47,224 bases of DNA from Clostridiales bacterium (GCA_029098165.1 JAQXNU010000262.1:1-47224), one strand, 5' to 3'. Positions 23,152-33,469 are shown, numbered from the stretch's first letter. Notes: generated by a model not told the origin, from the letters alone. Numbers and translations are program-made.

Positions 23152-23169
23152 CATTCATGTAAATGTAAA

Positions 23170-24564
<1,395 letters not shown>

Positions 24565-24634
24565 CTACAAAAAAAGCAAGTAAAAAAAGGTACACAAAAA
24601 AATGCAACTACCCCTTTGTATTTGCTCGAGTATT

Positions 24635-24664
24635 ATTATAGATGTATAATTTACCAATTGTCAA
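24635..24664 (-). promoter_or_regulatory. Promoter of gdhA
   Basis: On the minus strand TTGACA (24659-24664), 18 nt, TATAAT (24635-24640). The transcript would have a leader of about 120 nt, T-rich with a weak AGTTGC/GCAACT pairing (about 24558-24606). No known riboswitch was recognised. Confidence 0.75.
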
Positions 24665-24727
24665 TCCTTTTCTTTGGAATATGGAAATTTTTATTTACAC
24701 ATACTATCTTCAGATAGGAGGTATGAT

Positions 24728-25972
24728 ATGAATCCATTTGAACAAAACTATAAACCAATTGACGAAACGTTTCTCGATATTAAAGAAATTTATCCGAAGT
24801 CCTACGACAAAGACAACACTGATCCATATACTAAAACGAGAATCATACTAATGACTGGAACGGAGTTTGAAGCGGTCTGGTTCTCCCACCAATTTCATCG
24901 TCATTGCAATAATAACGATATCCGAAGAGAGCTTGCATTATCAAGACGAGTGGAACAGATGCAGCAAAAAAGAATCAGTAATTTAAAGCCTATCAATGAG
25001 ACAATTCTCGAAACAACGATTGCTTATGAGCAACTTGCAGTAGATTTAACAAGCTTCTTAGCAAAAAATGAAAAAGATCTATACGTCAAACAAGCGCTTG
25101 ACTTTGCCTTACTTGAGGACTTCGATCACCTCTATCGATACTCTGATTTGTTAGAGATGGAACACCATATATATGCGGAAAAATTAGTTGGTAAATATGC
25201 TGAACTAATGCCTGGGCGACCAACCATTAGCGAGCCTCGTTATCCTTTTGATGATGTAAAGCGACATATTAATAACAAGACAGCGGATCCATTAACGAAA
25301 CTTCATGTAAATATCATTACTGCTGCCGAACAACAGACGATGAATTACTATATGAATCAAAGTTGCTTCTATACAACAGATATTGGTCGAAGACTCTATC
25401 AGGAAATCGGTATGATTGAGGAACAACATGTTACTCAGTATGGTGGATTGATTGATACTAACTGCACCTGGTTAGAGAATCTGTTAATGCATGAATATAC
25501 GGAATGTTATTTGTACTACTCCTGCTATGAAACCGAATGTGACCCATATATCAAATCCATCTGGGAGCAACAGTTTGAGCAGGAACTTGCACATTTGCAC
25601 AAAGCTGCTGAGTTGCTAAAGAAATATGACGGAAAAGAATGGCAGCAAGTGATTCCTGATGGAAACTTTCCAAAAATTCTATGTCTTGGTCCTAACATTG
25701 AATATGTCCGTGAGGTCTTAAAGACGGTTCGCTTGACAGGAAAACTGGAAGAATTTGTTCCACTTGATAGTTTGCCTCCAAATTATGAATATTTCAGATA
25801 TCAGGATACTTATATTAAGACTCCTGAGGATGTTCCAAGTCATCTTGTAATTGCAAACTATATTGACAAAAATGGACAAGACTACCGCTTCCAAGTTGCC
25901 CCTCATCCAATTGAAGCATTGCAAAACCGAACTATTGATAATACAACAATTGCACGGAAGCAAGGAGAATAA
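24728..25972 (+). CDS. Ferritin-like (rubrerythrin-type fold) protein, 414 aa
   Basis: Helices with Glu/His spaced as in four-helix di-iron proteins. Candidate metal ligands are the Glu in ETTIAYEQLAVDL, Glu/Asp/His in LLEDFDHLYRY, EMEHH, Glu/His in MIEEQHVTQY, HEYTE and Glu/His in FEQELAHLHK. The last ~90 residues are a separate domain of unknown type. The length exceeds simple rubrerythrins, so this is a longer ferritin-like relative of unknown reaction. TAGGAGG lies before the ATG at 24728 (an upstream start at 24674 has no ribosome site). Oxidative-stress or iron roles are inference. Confidence 0.78.
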   Translation: MNPFEQNYKPIDETFLDIKEIYPKSYDKDNTDPYTKTRIILMTGTEFEAVWFSHQFHRHCNNNDIRRELALSRRVEQMQQKRISNLKPINETILETTIAYEQLAVDLTSFLAKNEKDLYVKQALDFALLEDFDHLYRYSDLLEMEHHIYAEKLVGKYAELMPGRPTISEPRYPFDDVKRHINNKTADPLTKLHVNIITAAEQQTMNYYMNQSCFYTTDIGRRLYQEIGMIEEQHVTQYGGLIDTNCTWLENLLMHEYTECYLYYSCYETECDPYIKSIWEQQFEQELAHLHKAAELLKKYDGKEWQQVIPDGNFPKILCLGPNIEYVREVLKTVRLTGKLEEFVPLDSLPPNYEYFRYQDTYIKTPEDVPSHLVIANYIDKNGQDYRFQVAPHPIEALQNRTIDNTTIARKQGE

Positions 25973-26008
25973 CACACTTATGAAAGTTATATTGTTTATA
26001 AGGAGATT

Positions 26009-26150
26009 GTGAAAAAACGGCAAAAGAGATGAGCGTGAGAGGCGTAGCATCACATTAGAATTTGGCTCAGTCCGGCCGTAAGAGAAAGGCAGCCAAATCC
26101 TAATGTGATGCTACGCCTCTCTCCTCATTACTCTTTTGCCGTTTTTTCAC
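26009..26150. repeat. Long-hairpin repeat, copy B
   Basis: The outer 20-bp stem is perfect (26009-26028 with 26131-26150, GTGAAAAAACGGCAAAAGAG type). A second perfect 22-bp stem (26037-26058 with 26100-26121) carries the 44-nt core (26055-26098). The core matches copy A at nearly every base, although the long stem is different. It lies 36 nt after the ferritin-like gene and ahead of the two-component genes. The full hairpin is about 142 nt. Confidence 0.9.
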
Positions 26151-26266
26151 CCTCCCTACCATTACAACTTCATAATATCTTAACTTTTTCCTTAGTGGAA
26201 AAATAAAAATTATATGATATGATAATAATCAAATAACTTTTATCATGAAACTATTAGGAGGAATTT

Positions 26267-26965
26267 ATGTATACCATTCTTGTCTGTGATGACGATAAAG
26301 ACATTGTAGATGCGATTGAAATCTATCTTTCAGCAGAAGGCTATCAGGTCTTAAAAGCTTATAATGGAATTCAAGCGCTTGAAATTATAAAAAATCAAAC
26401 GATTCATCTTCTTCTACTAGATATTATGATGCCTGAAATGAATGGAATCCGTACTACGATGAAACTCCGTGAGATGAACAACGCCTTACCAATCATCTTT
26501 CTTTCAGCGAAATCTGAAGATTGTGACAAGGTACTAGGCCTCAATGTCGGTGCCGATGATTATATTACAAAACCATTTAATCCGCTAGAACTGCTCGCCC
26601 GTGTAAAATCTAGCTTACGACGCTATACTCAGTTAGGCAGCATGGAAGTTGTACAATCGAATGTCTTCTCTTCTGGTGGTTTAGTCGTGAATGATGATAC
26701 CAAGGAAGTAACCGTAGATGGGGAAGTGGTAAAACTTACCCCGATCGAGTTTAACCTATTACGACTTTTAGTAAAGAATAAAGGAAAAGTTTTCTCAATC
26801 TCAGAGATTTATGAGATGATATGGAATGAACCATCATTCGGTGTCGATAATATTGTTGCGGTACATATCCGCCATATCCGCGAGAAGATTGAAATCAATC
26901 CAAAAGAGCCAAAGTATCTTAAAGTTGCATGGGGAATTGGTTATAAGATTGAAAACTATGATTAG
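26267..26965 (+). CDS. OmpR/PhoB-family response regulator
   Basis: A DNA-binding response regulator of 232 aa. The receiver domain (1-115) has the acidic pocket DDD (8-10), phosphoacceptor Asp52 in LLLLDIMMPEMNG, and Lys in the YITKPFNPLEL loop. The C-terminal winged helix (about 130-230) has LTPIEFNLLRLLVKNKGKVF and the recognition-helix region VDNIVAVHIRHIREKIE. AGGAGG lies 7 nt before the ATG. The cognate kinase starts 11 nt downstream. The target genes are not apparent nearby. Confidence 0.96.
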   Translation: MYTILVCDDDKDIVDAIEIYLSAEGYQVLKAYNGIQALEIIKNQTIHLLLLDIMMPEMNGIRTTMKLREMNNALPIIFLSAKSEDCDKVLGLNVGADDYITKPFNPLELLARVKSSLRRYTQLGSMEVVQSNVFSSGGLVVNDDTKEVTVDGEVVKLTPIEFNLLRLLVKNKGKVFSISEIYEMIWNEPSFGVDNIVAVHIRHIREKIEINPKEPKYLKVAWGIGYKIENYD

Positions 26966-26976
26966 AAAGGGAATCT

Positions 26977-29196
26977 ATGAAACGTATTAGAAATTCTTTA
27001 TTTGTTAAGATCATGTTACTTTTTCTTTCTTTTTCGTGTGGTTTTTTTTCCGCCTATGAATCTTTTGAACTGATTAATTATTATGAAGCTTTCTCTTATA
27101 ATTCAGATTCGGTTGAAGACACCTATGAATTTGGAAAACTTTATTTAAAATATCTACAGCGAGTCTGTGTTTATGTAAAACATAGGGAAGCTGGTTTTAT
27201 CAATGATCCATCTAGTATCTATCAGTCTTCGGATCTCGTATCGGTATTAACGGGGAATGCAGAAAGCAATCTTAGACCTTCCACCAGTGTTTACGATTTC
27301 ACACAGGAAAGTTTCGAATATTATAATCGACTTTTAAATATTGACTGCAAAAATTTCTTTTACTATGTGAAAAACCTCGATACCAATACTTCTTATTATA
27401 GTCCGAGTTTTAAAGATTTATTAGGTAAGGATACTACGGTAACCTCGCAAACCATCGAAAATTACTTAAAAGATATTAGTAAAAAACCATCTTATCTGAT
27501 GCTATCGACTAACAATTCCTTATTTTCAACTAATATTACATCATCTAGTCTTTATGTGTCAGAAGATTCCAGCATCACTTGGTGTATCAACTTTTTAAAT
27601 CAATACTTTCCGAAAAAAGGTTCTAATCTCTCGAATGAGGTAACACTTGAATCTTCCTCTAAGATTAATCATTATGTTGTTTACACTTTTTACGATAGCA
27701 ATTATAGTTCACAAGAGGATGAATTCACCGCACTTAAGAAGGAATTTGATCATGCTCATTCGCTCTATTTATTTGCGAGGTATTCCTGTCCGATCAGTCT
27801 TGCACTCTGCCTCTTTTTTGCAATTATGTATTTAGTCTGTGCTGGACATAAAAAAGAAGTCGAGGGCATCTATCTCAATCACTTCGATCGTATCTACACT
27901 GAAATAGCCTTACTCCTGCTCTGTTTGCTATGTGCTCCATGGTATTTGCTCGTTAACGCATATTTCAGTTTGAATGGATACGCTGCAAGATTGTTATATT
28001 TAATGGTATATTCCATTACCTACCTGTTTTTAGCATTATTTATCACAACGATTGTGAAACGGGCAAAAGCCCATGTATTTTGGTCAAATAGTATCGTTGT
28101 CCGTATATGCAAAAGTGCTTCTTATATCATTCGCAGTTGGAAACATGCACTCAATATCAATATGAAGGCCTCTTTTCAATTATTATTCGTTATGCTGTTA
28201 TTTATTGCAGGTCAGATGATTAGTTATATACTATTCCGATACGAAACATGGCTCTATCTGATTATCTGTACGGTATTGATTGTTTCCCTTGTTTTATATT
28301 TGCTTAAGTTTTATGTGGATGTTACAAAAGTAATTCAAGGAACCCATGATATTGTAAATGGTGATCTAAATACACAAATCCCTCATGAATCATTGTCTGA
28401 GCCAATCAATCAATTGGCCATGGATATTAATAATATCCGTACGGGATTATCCAATGCCGTGGAAGAACAGATAAAAAGTGAACGTTTAAAGACGGAATTG
28501 ATCACCAATGTTTCTCACGATATTAAAACTCCACTAACGTCAATTATTAATTATATTGACTTACTGAATAAGCTAAATGTCGAGGATGAGACTGCACAAA
28601 AATATCTCAAGATATTGACAGAAAAATCCTGGAGACTTAAGAATCTGATTGAAGATTTAGTGGAAGCCTCAAAAGCTAGTGCAGGTGCCATTCAGATGCA
28701 TCCTGAGAAACTTAACTTTTCTGAATTAGTAAAACAAGCCGTTGGTGAGTATGAAGATCGTCTGTTAGAACACTCTCTGGAACCAGTTTTAGATTTTGAT
28801 TCCGAAGACTATTATATCTATGCTGATGGACGCAGTACCTTCCGTGTAATTGAAAATCTTCTATCCAACGTATGTAAATATGCCATGAGCAATACTCGTG
28901 TTTATATTCGTTTAACAGTTCAATCCACTATGATTCAGCTTGAAATGATGAATGTGTCTGCTAATAAACTAGGAATGAAAAGTGACGAATTGATTGAACG
29001 ATTTGTTCGAGGAGATATTTCCCGTAATACGGAAGGAAGTGGTTTAGGTCTCTCCATCGCAAACTCTCTTACTACCCTCCAAAAAGGTATTTTTGAGTTA
29101 AAAATTGACGGGGACCTATTCAAGGCCCTTATCAGTTTACCAATCTATCAAAGCCAAGACAAAGAGAATGATCTACTAAAAAAAGAAGAAGTATGA
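26977..29196 (+). CDS. Sensor histidine kinase
   Basis: 739 aa partner of the regulator just upstream. An N-terminal membrane helix (about 8-28) is followed by an extracellular domain of about 230 residues, then about five more membrane helices (about 265-450). A HAMP-like linker leads to the dimerisation domain with His514 in NVSHDIKTPLTS, and then the ATPase domain with N-box RVIENLLSNVCKYA and G2-box GSGLGLSIANSL. The G1 box reads MMNVSANKLGM, not DxGxG, followed by ERFVRGD; this variant is common in one clostridial kinase group. The multi-helix sensor suggests a membrane or cell-wall signal; the ligand is unknown. Confidence 0.94.
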   Translation: MKRIRNSLFVKIMLLFLSFSCGFFSAYESFELINYYEAFSYNSDSVEDTYEFGKLYLKYLQRVCVYVKHREAGFINDPSSIYQSSDLVSVLTGNAESNLRPSTSVYDFTQESFEYYNRLLNIDCKNFFYYVKNLDTNTSYYSPSFKDLLGKDTTVTSQTIENYLKDISKKPSYLMLSTNNSLFSTNITSSSLYVSEDSSITWCINFLNQYFPKKGSNLSNEVTLESSSKINHYVVYTFYDSNYSSQEDEFTALKKEFDHAHSLYLFARYSCPISLALCLFFAIMYLVCAGHKKEVEGIYLNHFDRIYTEIALLLLCLLCAPWYLLVNAYFSLNGYAARLLYLMVYSITYLFLALFITTIVKRAKAHVFWSNSIVVRICKSASYIIRSWKHALNINMKASFQLLFVMLLFIAGQMISYILFRYETWLYLIICTVLIVSLVLYLLKFYVDVTKVIQGTHDIVNGDLNTQIPHESLSEPINQLAMDINNIRTGLSNAVEEQIKSERLKTELITNVSHDIKTPLTSIINYIDLLNKLNVEDETAQKYLKILTEKSWRLKNLIEDLVEASKASAGAIQMHPEKLNFSELVKQAVGEYEDRLLEHSLEPVLDFDSEDYYIYADGRSTFRVIENLLSNVCKYAMSNTRVYIRLTVQSTMIQLEMMNVSANKLGMKSDELIERFVRGDISRNTEGSGLGLSIANSLTTLQKGIFELKIDGDLFKALISLPIYQSQDKENDLLKKEEV

Positions 29197-29201
29197 AATA
29201 T

Positions 29202-29291
29202 GGGGCTGTGAAAAAACTGCAAAATACTAAAAAACAATAAGCGAGTCGTGGACTCGCCAGTTTATCACTAGTGCAGTTTTTTCACAGCCCC
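29202..29291. repeat. Repeat copy D: same outer ends, different interior
   Basis: A perfect 20-bp terminal inverted repeat GGGGCTGTGAAAAAACTGCA (29202-29221 with 29272-29291) shares its outer sequence with the long-hairpin repeats. The interior lacks the 44-nt core and instead has the small hairpin GCGAGTC-GTG-GACTCGC (29241-29257). It lies 6 nt after the kinase stop and 6 nt before the convergent CYTH stop, so it probably also terminates both. Confidence 0.85.
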
Positions 29292-29297
29292 ATTTTA

Positions 29298-29786
29298 TTA
29301 ATCTAACTTGAGCTCTTCGATATTTTCCACTGTAGAAAGAAATGTATTGCGAAATCTACGATCGGCGGAGACATCAGCTCCAAACCAATCAGGTTTTTTA
29401 AAGTTTTTCGCGTCTTCTTCTGATTTAAATTCAACTTCTGCAAAATATAATCCACTTAATTTTCCCTCAAATACATCTAGCTCAATAGTCAAATCATTCT
29501 CCATCGGTATTAAATAACGTGTTTTTTCAATTAAATTATGATCTACCTTCGGAATAAGATGCTCAAAGGCTTCTTTTGTCAGATCAACTTCCACTTCCTG
29601 ACACTGTAATGCATGCTCCTGTGAAAGTCCCTTTCGATTTTTGTAGGTTAGGATATATCGTTCATTGCTCTGTCGAATTCGGATTACAGGACTACTACAT
29701 AAATATCCTTGCTTGATCACTTTCTTTTTATAACTTTCTAAATTTTCCGGTAATCGAATTATACGAAACTTTCTCTCTATTTCCAT
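29298..29786 (-). CDS. CYTH-domain protein
   Basis: 162 aa. The ExExK signature is at the very start (MEIERKF, E2/E4/K6). Further charged strands of the tunnel fold follow (VIRIRQSNERYILTYKNR, VEVDL, IELDVFEGKLSGLYFAEVEF). CYTH proteins hydrolyse inorganic triphosphate or thiamine triphosphate, or act as adenylate cyclase IV; tripolyphosphatase is the most common bacterial activity. Single gene, divergent from the next one. Confidence 0.9.
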   Translation of the reverse strand: MEIERKFRIIRLPENLESYKKKVIKQGYLCSSPVIRIRQSNERYILTYKNRKGLSQEHALQCQEVEVDLTKEAFEHLIPKVDHNLIEKTRYLIPMENDLTIELDVFEGKLSGLYFAEVEFKSEEDAKNFKKPDWFGADVSADRRFRNTFLSTVENIEELKLD

Positions 29787-29889
29787 GAAATCTCCTAATT
29801 TTTTGTATTATTATATGTTTTCGACCGCTTATGCTCATATAATGTAAATCCTAGCTTTAATTAACATATCTTCCTTCGTATACGTTTTT

Positions 29890-29903
29890 TATTATCGATA
29901 ATA
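29890..29903. promoter_or_regulatory. 14-bp perfect palindrome
   Basis: TATTATCGATAATA lies in the divergent gap between the CYTH and CmpB-like genes. It may be an operator, but AT-rich palindromes of this size can occur by chance. Confidence 0.25.
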
Positions 29904-29974
29904 CTAACATTACCAAAGGTTTAACATAGTGTTTCACATTCGTCGGTTCAATTCCGACAGATAGGAGCTACAAC

Positions 29975-30376
29975 GTGAAAAAGAATTTTATTACGAATTT
30001 CTTCTTATGTGGCCTCTCCGGTTGGTGCATGGAATGCTTTTGGACTGGTATGGATTCCATTCGAAAACACGATAACAAAGATTTGCCTTGTAAAACTTCC
30101 ATCTGGATGTTCCCCATTTATGGAATGGCAGCTGTAATCGCTCCCATTAGTAAATGCTTAAAAAATCGTTGTACGATCGTCCGTGGCATGATTTACGGAA
30201 GCGGTATTTTATTCGTAGAATTTTGGACTGGCACGTTTCTAAAAAAACATCACTGCTGTCCATGGGATTACAGTAAAGCAAAACTTAACTATAAAGGTGT
30301 CATTCGCCTTGACTACTTTCCTGCCTGGATGTTAGCTGGATTATTCTTTGAGAAACTGGTAAACCGTAAATCCTAG
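29975..30376 (+). CDS. CmpB-like (PF06541-type) membrane protein
   Basis: 133 aa with about three membrane helices. It has the Trp/Glu-rich N-terminus typical of the 'putative ABC transporter type IV/CmpB' family (FLCGLSGWCMECFWTG), plus FPIYGMAAVIAP, FVEFWTGTFL and the ending PAWMLAGLFFEKL. A Trp-rich loop with CPWDYSKAKLNYKG is also characteristic. The function is unknown in the family. The start is a GTG, 7 nt after TAGGAGC. It ends 4 bp into the convergent tautomerase gene. Confidence 0.85.
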   Translation: MKKNFITNFFLCGLSGWCMECFWTGMDSIRKHDNKDLPCKTSIWMFPIYGMAAVIAPISKCLKNRCTIVRGMIYGSGILFVEFWTGTFLKKHHCCPWDYSKAKLNYKGVIRLDYFPAWMLAGLFFEKLVNRKS

Positions 30377-30717
30377 AAATTGAATCCATTATAGCCCCAT
30401 GTTTTTACTTCCTCGTAAGTAATATACGTATGATCACTTGGGATTTGTAATTCTTCTTCATAAATCTTGCAGATAGCTTGAGTTAACTTCTCATAAGCCG
30501 AGCTGTCTGCCTTTCCAAATATCTTCACTTCAATAAATGCAATTTTCTCTGAAGCTTTTCCTTTAAAATAGAGTGAATACTCATCTTCAAAACCTACCAT
30601 TAGCCAAGATTCACTCTTTCCAGGAATTAATTCGATTGCCTTCCCTAATTTGGCTTTGATCACTTCCTCTTTTTCTTTTGTCACTTTTACCGTAACCTTA
30701 GAATTAATAAATGGCAT
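30373..30717 (-). CDS. MIF/phenylpyruvate tautomerase-like protein
   Basis: 114 aa, the length of the macrophage-migration-inhibitory-factor family. Pro2 follows the initiator Met (MPFINSKV), as needed for the catalytic N-terminal proline. A C-terminal WGYNGFNF matches the usual WGxxGxxF ending. It probably works as a trimer in the cytoplasm, with tautomerase activity inferred. Its 3' end overlaps the convergent CmpB-like gene by 4 bp. A TG-TATAAT promoter-like sequence lies at 30759-30764. Confidence 0.9.
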   Translation of the reverse strand: MPFINSKVTVKVTKEKEEVIKAKLGKAIELIPGKSESWLMVGFEDEYSLYFKGKASEKIAFIEVKIFGKADSSAYEKLTQAICKIYEEELQIPSDHTYITYEEVKTWGYNGFNF

Positions 30718-30794
30718 ACTTCTTCCTCCACTACTTTATTAATTAACTTTATTTCTTTATTATACCAGATGATTTTGCCTTTATCCATCTTTTA

Positions 30795-30823
30795 TTGCAG
30801 ACCGAGAAAAACAGTGCTATGAT
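30795..30823 (+). promoter_or_regulatory. Promoter of the HAD-GNAT gene
   Basis: TTGCAG (30795-30800), 17 nt, TATGAT (30818-30823). It lies about 38 nt ahead of the start codon. Confidence 0.55.
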
Positions 30824-30861
30824 ATGTAATCATACATCAAACAGGAAGGATGTCTATACCT

Positions 30862-32040
30862 ATGCTAAAAGCGGTACTATTTGATATGGATGGAGTTCTC
30901 ATCGACAGCGAACCTTTACATGCAAAAGCATTTCAGATTTCTATGAAAGAATATGGTCTCGACTTAAGCGAAGACTACTGTTATCAGTTTATCGGAAAAA
31001 CAGATCGTGACTTTGCAAAAACATTAGTACAAGTTTATCATCTTAATTATACGGATGATGACTTACTTGCATCCAAAAATAAAACTCTAAAAAAACTAGA
31101 AAAAGAAGTTGGTTACCCTGCAATTCCTTATATCAAACAACTTGTCATGAACTTACATGCCAACGGAATTAAGCTGGCCATTGCATCGTCCAACTCCATG
31201 GCTTCGATTAAAGAAACTGCAGACAATCTTGGGTTAACTGAATACTTTCAAGAGTATGTATCGGGAATGGACTTAGAACATTCCAAACCTGCTCCCGACA
31301 TCTTCTTAAAAGCGGCATCCATGCTTTCTGTGGACCCCTCGGAATGCCTTGTCATCGAAGACTCTTGTAATGGACTTACTGCTGCAAAAACAGCAAATAT
31401 GTCATGTGTTGGATTTTTTAATCCTCATTCCGGACAGCAAGATTTGAGTCAGGCAGATATCATAGTAGAAGGTTTTGAAGAAGTCGATACCTCCTTTTTA
31501 GAAATGATCTACTGCCATTCCCACATGCTACCCTTTACCGTTGCCACTACACCTCGAACGATTCTTCGTGAGCTTTGCGTCGATGACATGAAAGCACTTT
31601 ATGAGATTTATGAACAGCCTGAAATCCGTAAATACATTCATGACATCGATGATTATGAAGCAGAAGTAAACAAACTAGAAGCATATATTAAAAACGTTTA
31701 TCATTTTGATCACTTTGGATATTGGGGGGTATTTGATGCTAAGTCGAATCAACTAATCGGCCGTTGCGGAATTCAAATAAATCAAGTAGATGGACAAATG
31801 GAAGTGGAACTTGGCTATCTGTTTGATCCCAAAGTTCAAGGCAGAGGATATGCACTCGAATGTGCCAAAGAGGTTCTCCAGTATGCATTTACGAAACTTG
31901 AGCTTACACGTATCATAGCGGTCATCGAACAAACCAATCAAAAATCGATTAATCTAGCAAAGAAGCTTGGAATGCAGTTCGAGAAACACATTACGCATAA
32001 AGGATGTGATTGTGATGTGTATGTAATCATAAATGAATAA
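30862..32040 (+). CDS. HAD phosphatase (PGM-B type) fused to a GNAT acetyltransferase
   Basis: About 392 aa. Residues 1-210 are a HAD hydrolase of the beta-phosphoglucomutase/pseudouridine-phosphatase type: motif I FDMDGVLIDSEPLH, motif II IASSNS, Lys in HSKPAPDIF, and motif IV VIEDSCNGLTAAKTA. Residues about 218-392 are a RimJ/RimL-type N-acetyltransferase (ILRELCVDDMKALYEIYEQ, then VELGYLFDPKVQGRGYALEC, and NQKSINLAKKLGMQFE). The stand-alone enzymes are usually separate genes. An ATG at 30850 touches AGGAAGG, so the ATG at 30862 is preferred. The linked substrates are unknown. Confidence 0.93.
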   Translation: MLKAVLFDMDGVLIDSEPLHAKAFQISMKEYGLDLSEDYCYQFIGKTDRDFAKTLVQVYHLNYTDDDLLASKNKTLKKLEKEVGYPAIPYIKQLVMNLHANGIKLAIASSNSMASIKETADNLGLTEYFQEYVSGMDLEHSKPAPDIFLKAASMLSVDPSECLVIEDSCNGLTAAKTANMSCVGFFNPHSGQQDLSQADIIVEGFEEVDTSFLEMIYCHSHMLPFTVATTPRTILRELCVDDMKALYEIYEQPEIRKYIHDIDDYEAEVNKLEAYIKNVYHFDHFGYWGVFDAKSNQLIGRCGIQINQVDGQMEVELGYLFDPKVQGRGYALECAKEVLQYAFTKLELTRIIAVIEQTNQKSINLAKKLGMQFEKHITHKGCDCDVYVIINE

Positions 32041-32114
32041 AAATAATAAGATGAATAATGCACGTATACTCTGCACCTCAATACGAAAAGTTTTTCTTTA
32101 TTCTATAAATTTGC

Positions 32115-32160
32115 AGAAAAAAGGTCATACCATTCGGTGTGCGCTTCCAATGGTATGACC
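32115..32160 (-). terminator. Terminator of the lipoprotein gene
   Basis: GGTCATACCATT (32123-32134) pairs perfectly with AATGGTATGACC (32149-32160). Read leftward it runs into TTTTTTC. Confidence 0.85.
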
Positions 32161-32224
32161 AGTAACAAGTTTATCTTACAACATACGTTATGAATTAGTA
32201 AATTAAGCTTATAAGTTATGAATA

Positions 32225-32584
32225 TTAAGGATTTGGTGTAACATTAGTGTTAGTACCATTGTTTACATTAGTGTCATCACCATTGGTATCTTCAAGAACA
32301 TTACCAACTGCTCCGCCAACGCCTTCAGTAGTAGTGTTATTACCGTTGTTAGTACTTGTGTTAGTATTAGTACCAGTATTGTTTGTATCTGTACCGTTTG
32401 TACCTGTATCATTAGTACCTGTACCATTACCATTACCTGTACCGTTATTCATATCCTGACCTGTGGATGAATTAGGTGCTCCTGTAGCGCCATTATTGTC
32501 TGTTCCACCATTATTGCTTGAACATGCTGTTAACGCAAAAAGTAAAGAGCATACAGCTATTAAAGCTATAATTCTTTTTTTCAT
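32225..32584 (-). CDS. Asn/Thr/Gly-rich low-complexity lipoprotein
   Basis: 119 aa. Signal peptide and lipobox LTAC (Cys21) in MKKRIIALIAVCSLLFALTAC. The whole mature chain is of low complexity (Asn, Thr, Gly and Asp in short runs such as NGTGNGNGTGTNDTGTNGTD), with one less repetitive patch (EGVGGAVGNVLEDTNGDD) and an end NVTPNP. It has no catalytic domain. It probably serves as a flexible cell-surface spacer or is a degraded lipoprotein. It has a terminator, and AGGAGG before the ATG at 32584. Confidence 0.85.
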   Translation of the reverse strand: MKKRIIALIAVCSLLFALTACSSNNGGTDNNGATGAPNSSTGQDMNNGTGNGNGTGTNDTGTNGTDTNNTGTNTNTSTNNGNNTTTEGVGGAVGNVLEDTNGDDTNVNNGTNTNVTPNP

Positions 32585-32680
32585 AGAACACTCCTCCTAT
32601 TAAATTTGTTATCTGGCCTTTTCACAAAGACTCATTCAACTTTACTAGGTTAGTATCCCTCTTACTCCATACTTTATTCA

Positions 32681-33469
32681 TTATTTTCCTTTTATTTTCA
32701 AAGAACGTATCTCCTTTTTTCTCTCTTCTTCTACTTGATATGACTCACAAATCTTACTAATTGTTTTGTTATGTACAAATAGATCAGAGGAAACGAGATT
32801 CGATTGATTTACGATATTTTGTTTTAAATAATCTTCAATAACTTTAGGATAAGATATATAGATTATCGAATAACACCAGGCAATTGCCATATTGACATAA
32901 TATTGTTCACTTCTTATCTTTAAAAGTCTAGCAACTACTTCATCAATATAATCGTCCTTAATATAATAATTCAGCCACATTACGATAACAAATCGTATGA
33001 TATACTCCTGTTCCTCATCAATATTAATCCTGTTGTTATCGAAAATACAACCTTGGTCGTTTCTTTTTATACTCTGATCATATATTCCCTTAAGGAAATC
33101 AAATATTGCATCTGGATTGCTCTTTGCTATCTTTAAAGAAGCGCAGAAAGAGTCACAAACCGACCAGTTATGAATATGAGGTAGAAATGACTCAATTGTT
33201 CTTTGTATTTCATCTAATGGGTACTTTGACTCTTCCATAGTTCCAATAACAAATCCCATTAAAAGAGTTTCTTCAAAAAATTCATGTTTTACTTGTGAGA
33301 AATAGTCTAGTACATCCATTTTCTTTATCTGCTTGGCAATCTTTCGCAGATTTGGTAAACGAATTCCCCATATGTTGCTCGTTCCTGGTAACAGTTTTCT
33401 ATTAAAGGCAGCATAGGATTCTTCTCGTAACTCATTCAACTGACTTAATAATGCCTCGTAATCAAACAT
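32681..33469 (-). CDS. AlkD-like DNA alkylation-repair protein
   Basis: 262 aa, HEAT-like helical repeats. The N-terminal part has the family's 'GIRLPNLRKIAKQIKK' motif, and the catalytic Asp region is seen in HNWSVCDSFCASLK (AlkD Asp113 equivalent). AlkD excises alkylated bases without flipping them. It is the third gene of an SOS-box operon with a radical SAM DNA-repair protein and its partner, 40 nt downstream of the partner gene. The family name is certain; lesion choice is not. Confidence 0.9.
   Translation of the reverse strand: MFDYEALLSQLNELREESYAAFNRKLLPGTSNIWGIRLPNLRKIAKQIKKMDVLDYFSQVKHEFFEETLLMGFVIGTMEESKYPLDEIQRTIESFLPHIHNWSVCDSFCASLKIAKSNPDAIFDFLKGIYDQSIKRNDQGCIFDNNRINIDEEQEYIIRFVIVMWLNYYIKDDYIDEVVARLLKIRSEQYYVNMAIAWCYSIIYISYPKVIEDYLKQNIVNQSNLVSSDLFVHNKTISKICESYQVEEERKKEIRSLKIKGK

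Noticed and set aside
32247-32459. Val/Leu/Pro-rich plus-strand frame.
   Set aside because: Antisense shadow of the Asn/Thr/Gly repeats of the lipoprotein.
32225-32584. Low-complexity lipoprotein as a spurious frame.
   Set aside because: It has a clear signal peptide, lipobox, ribosome site and a terminator, so it was kept as a gene.
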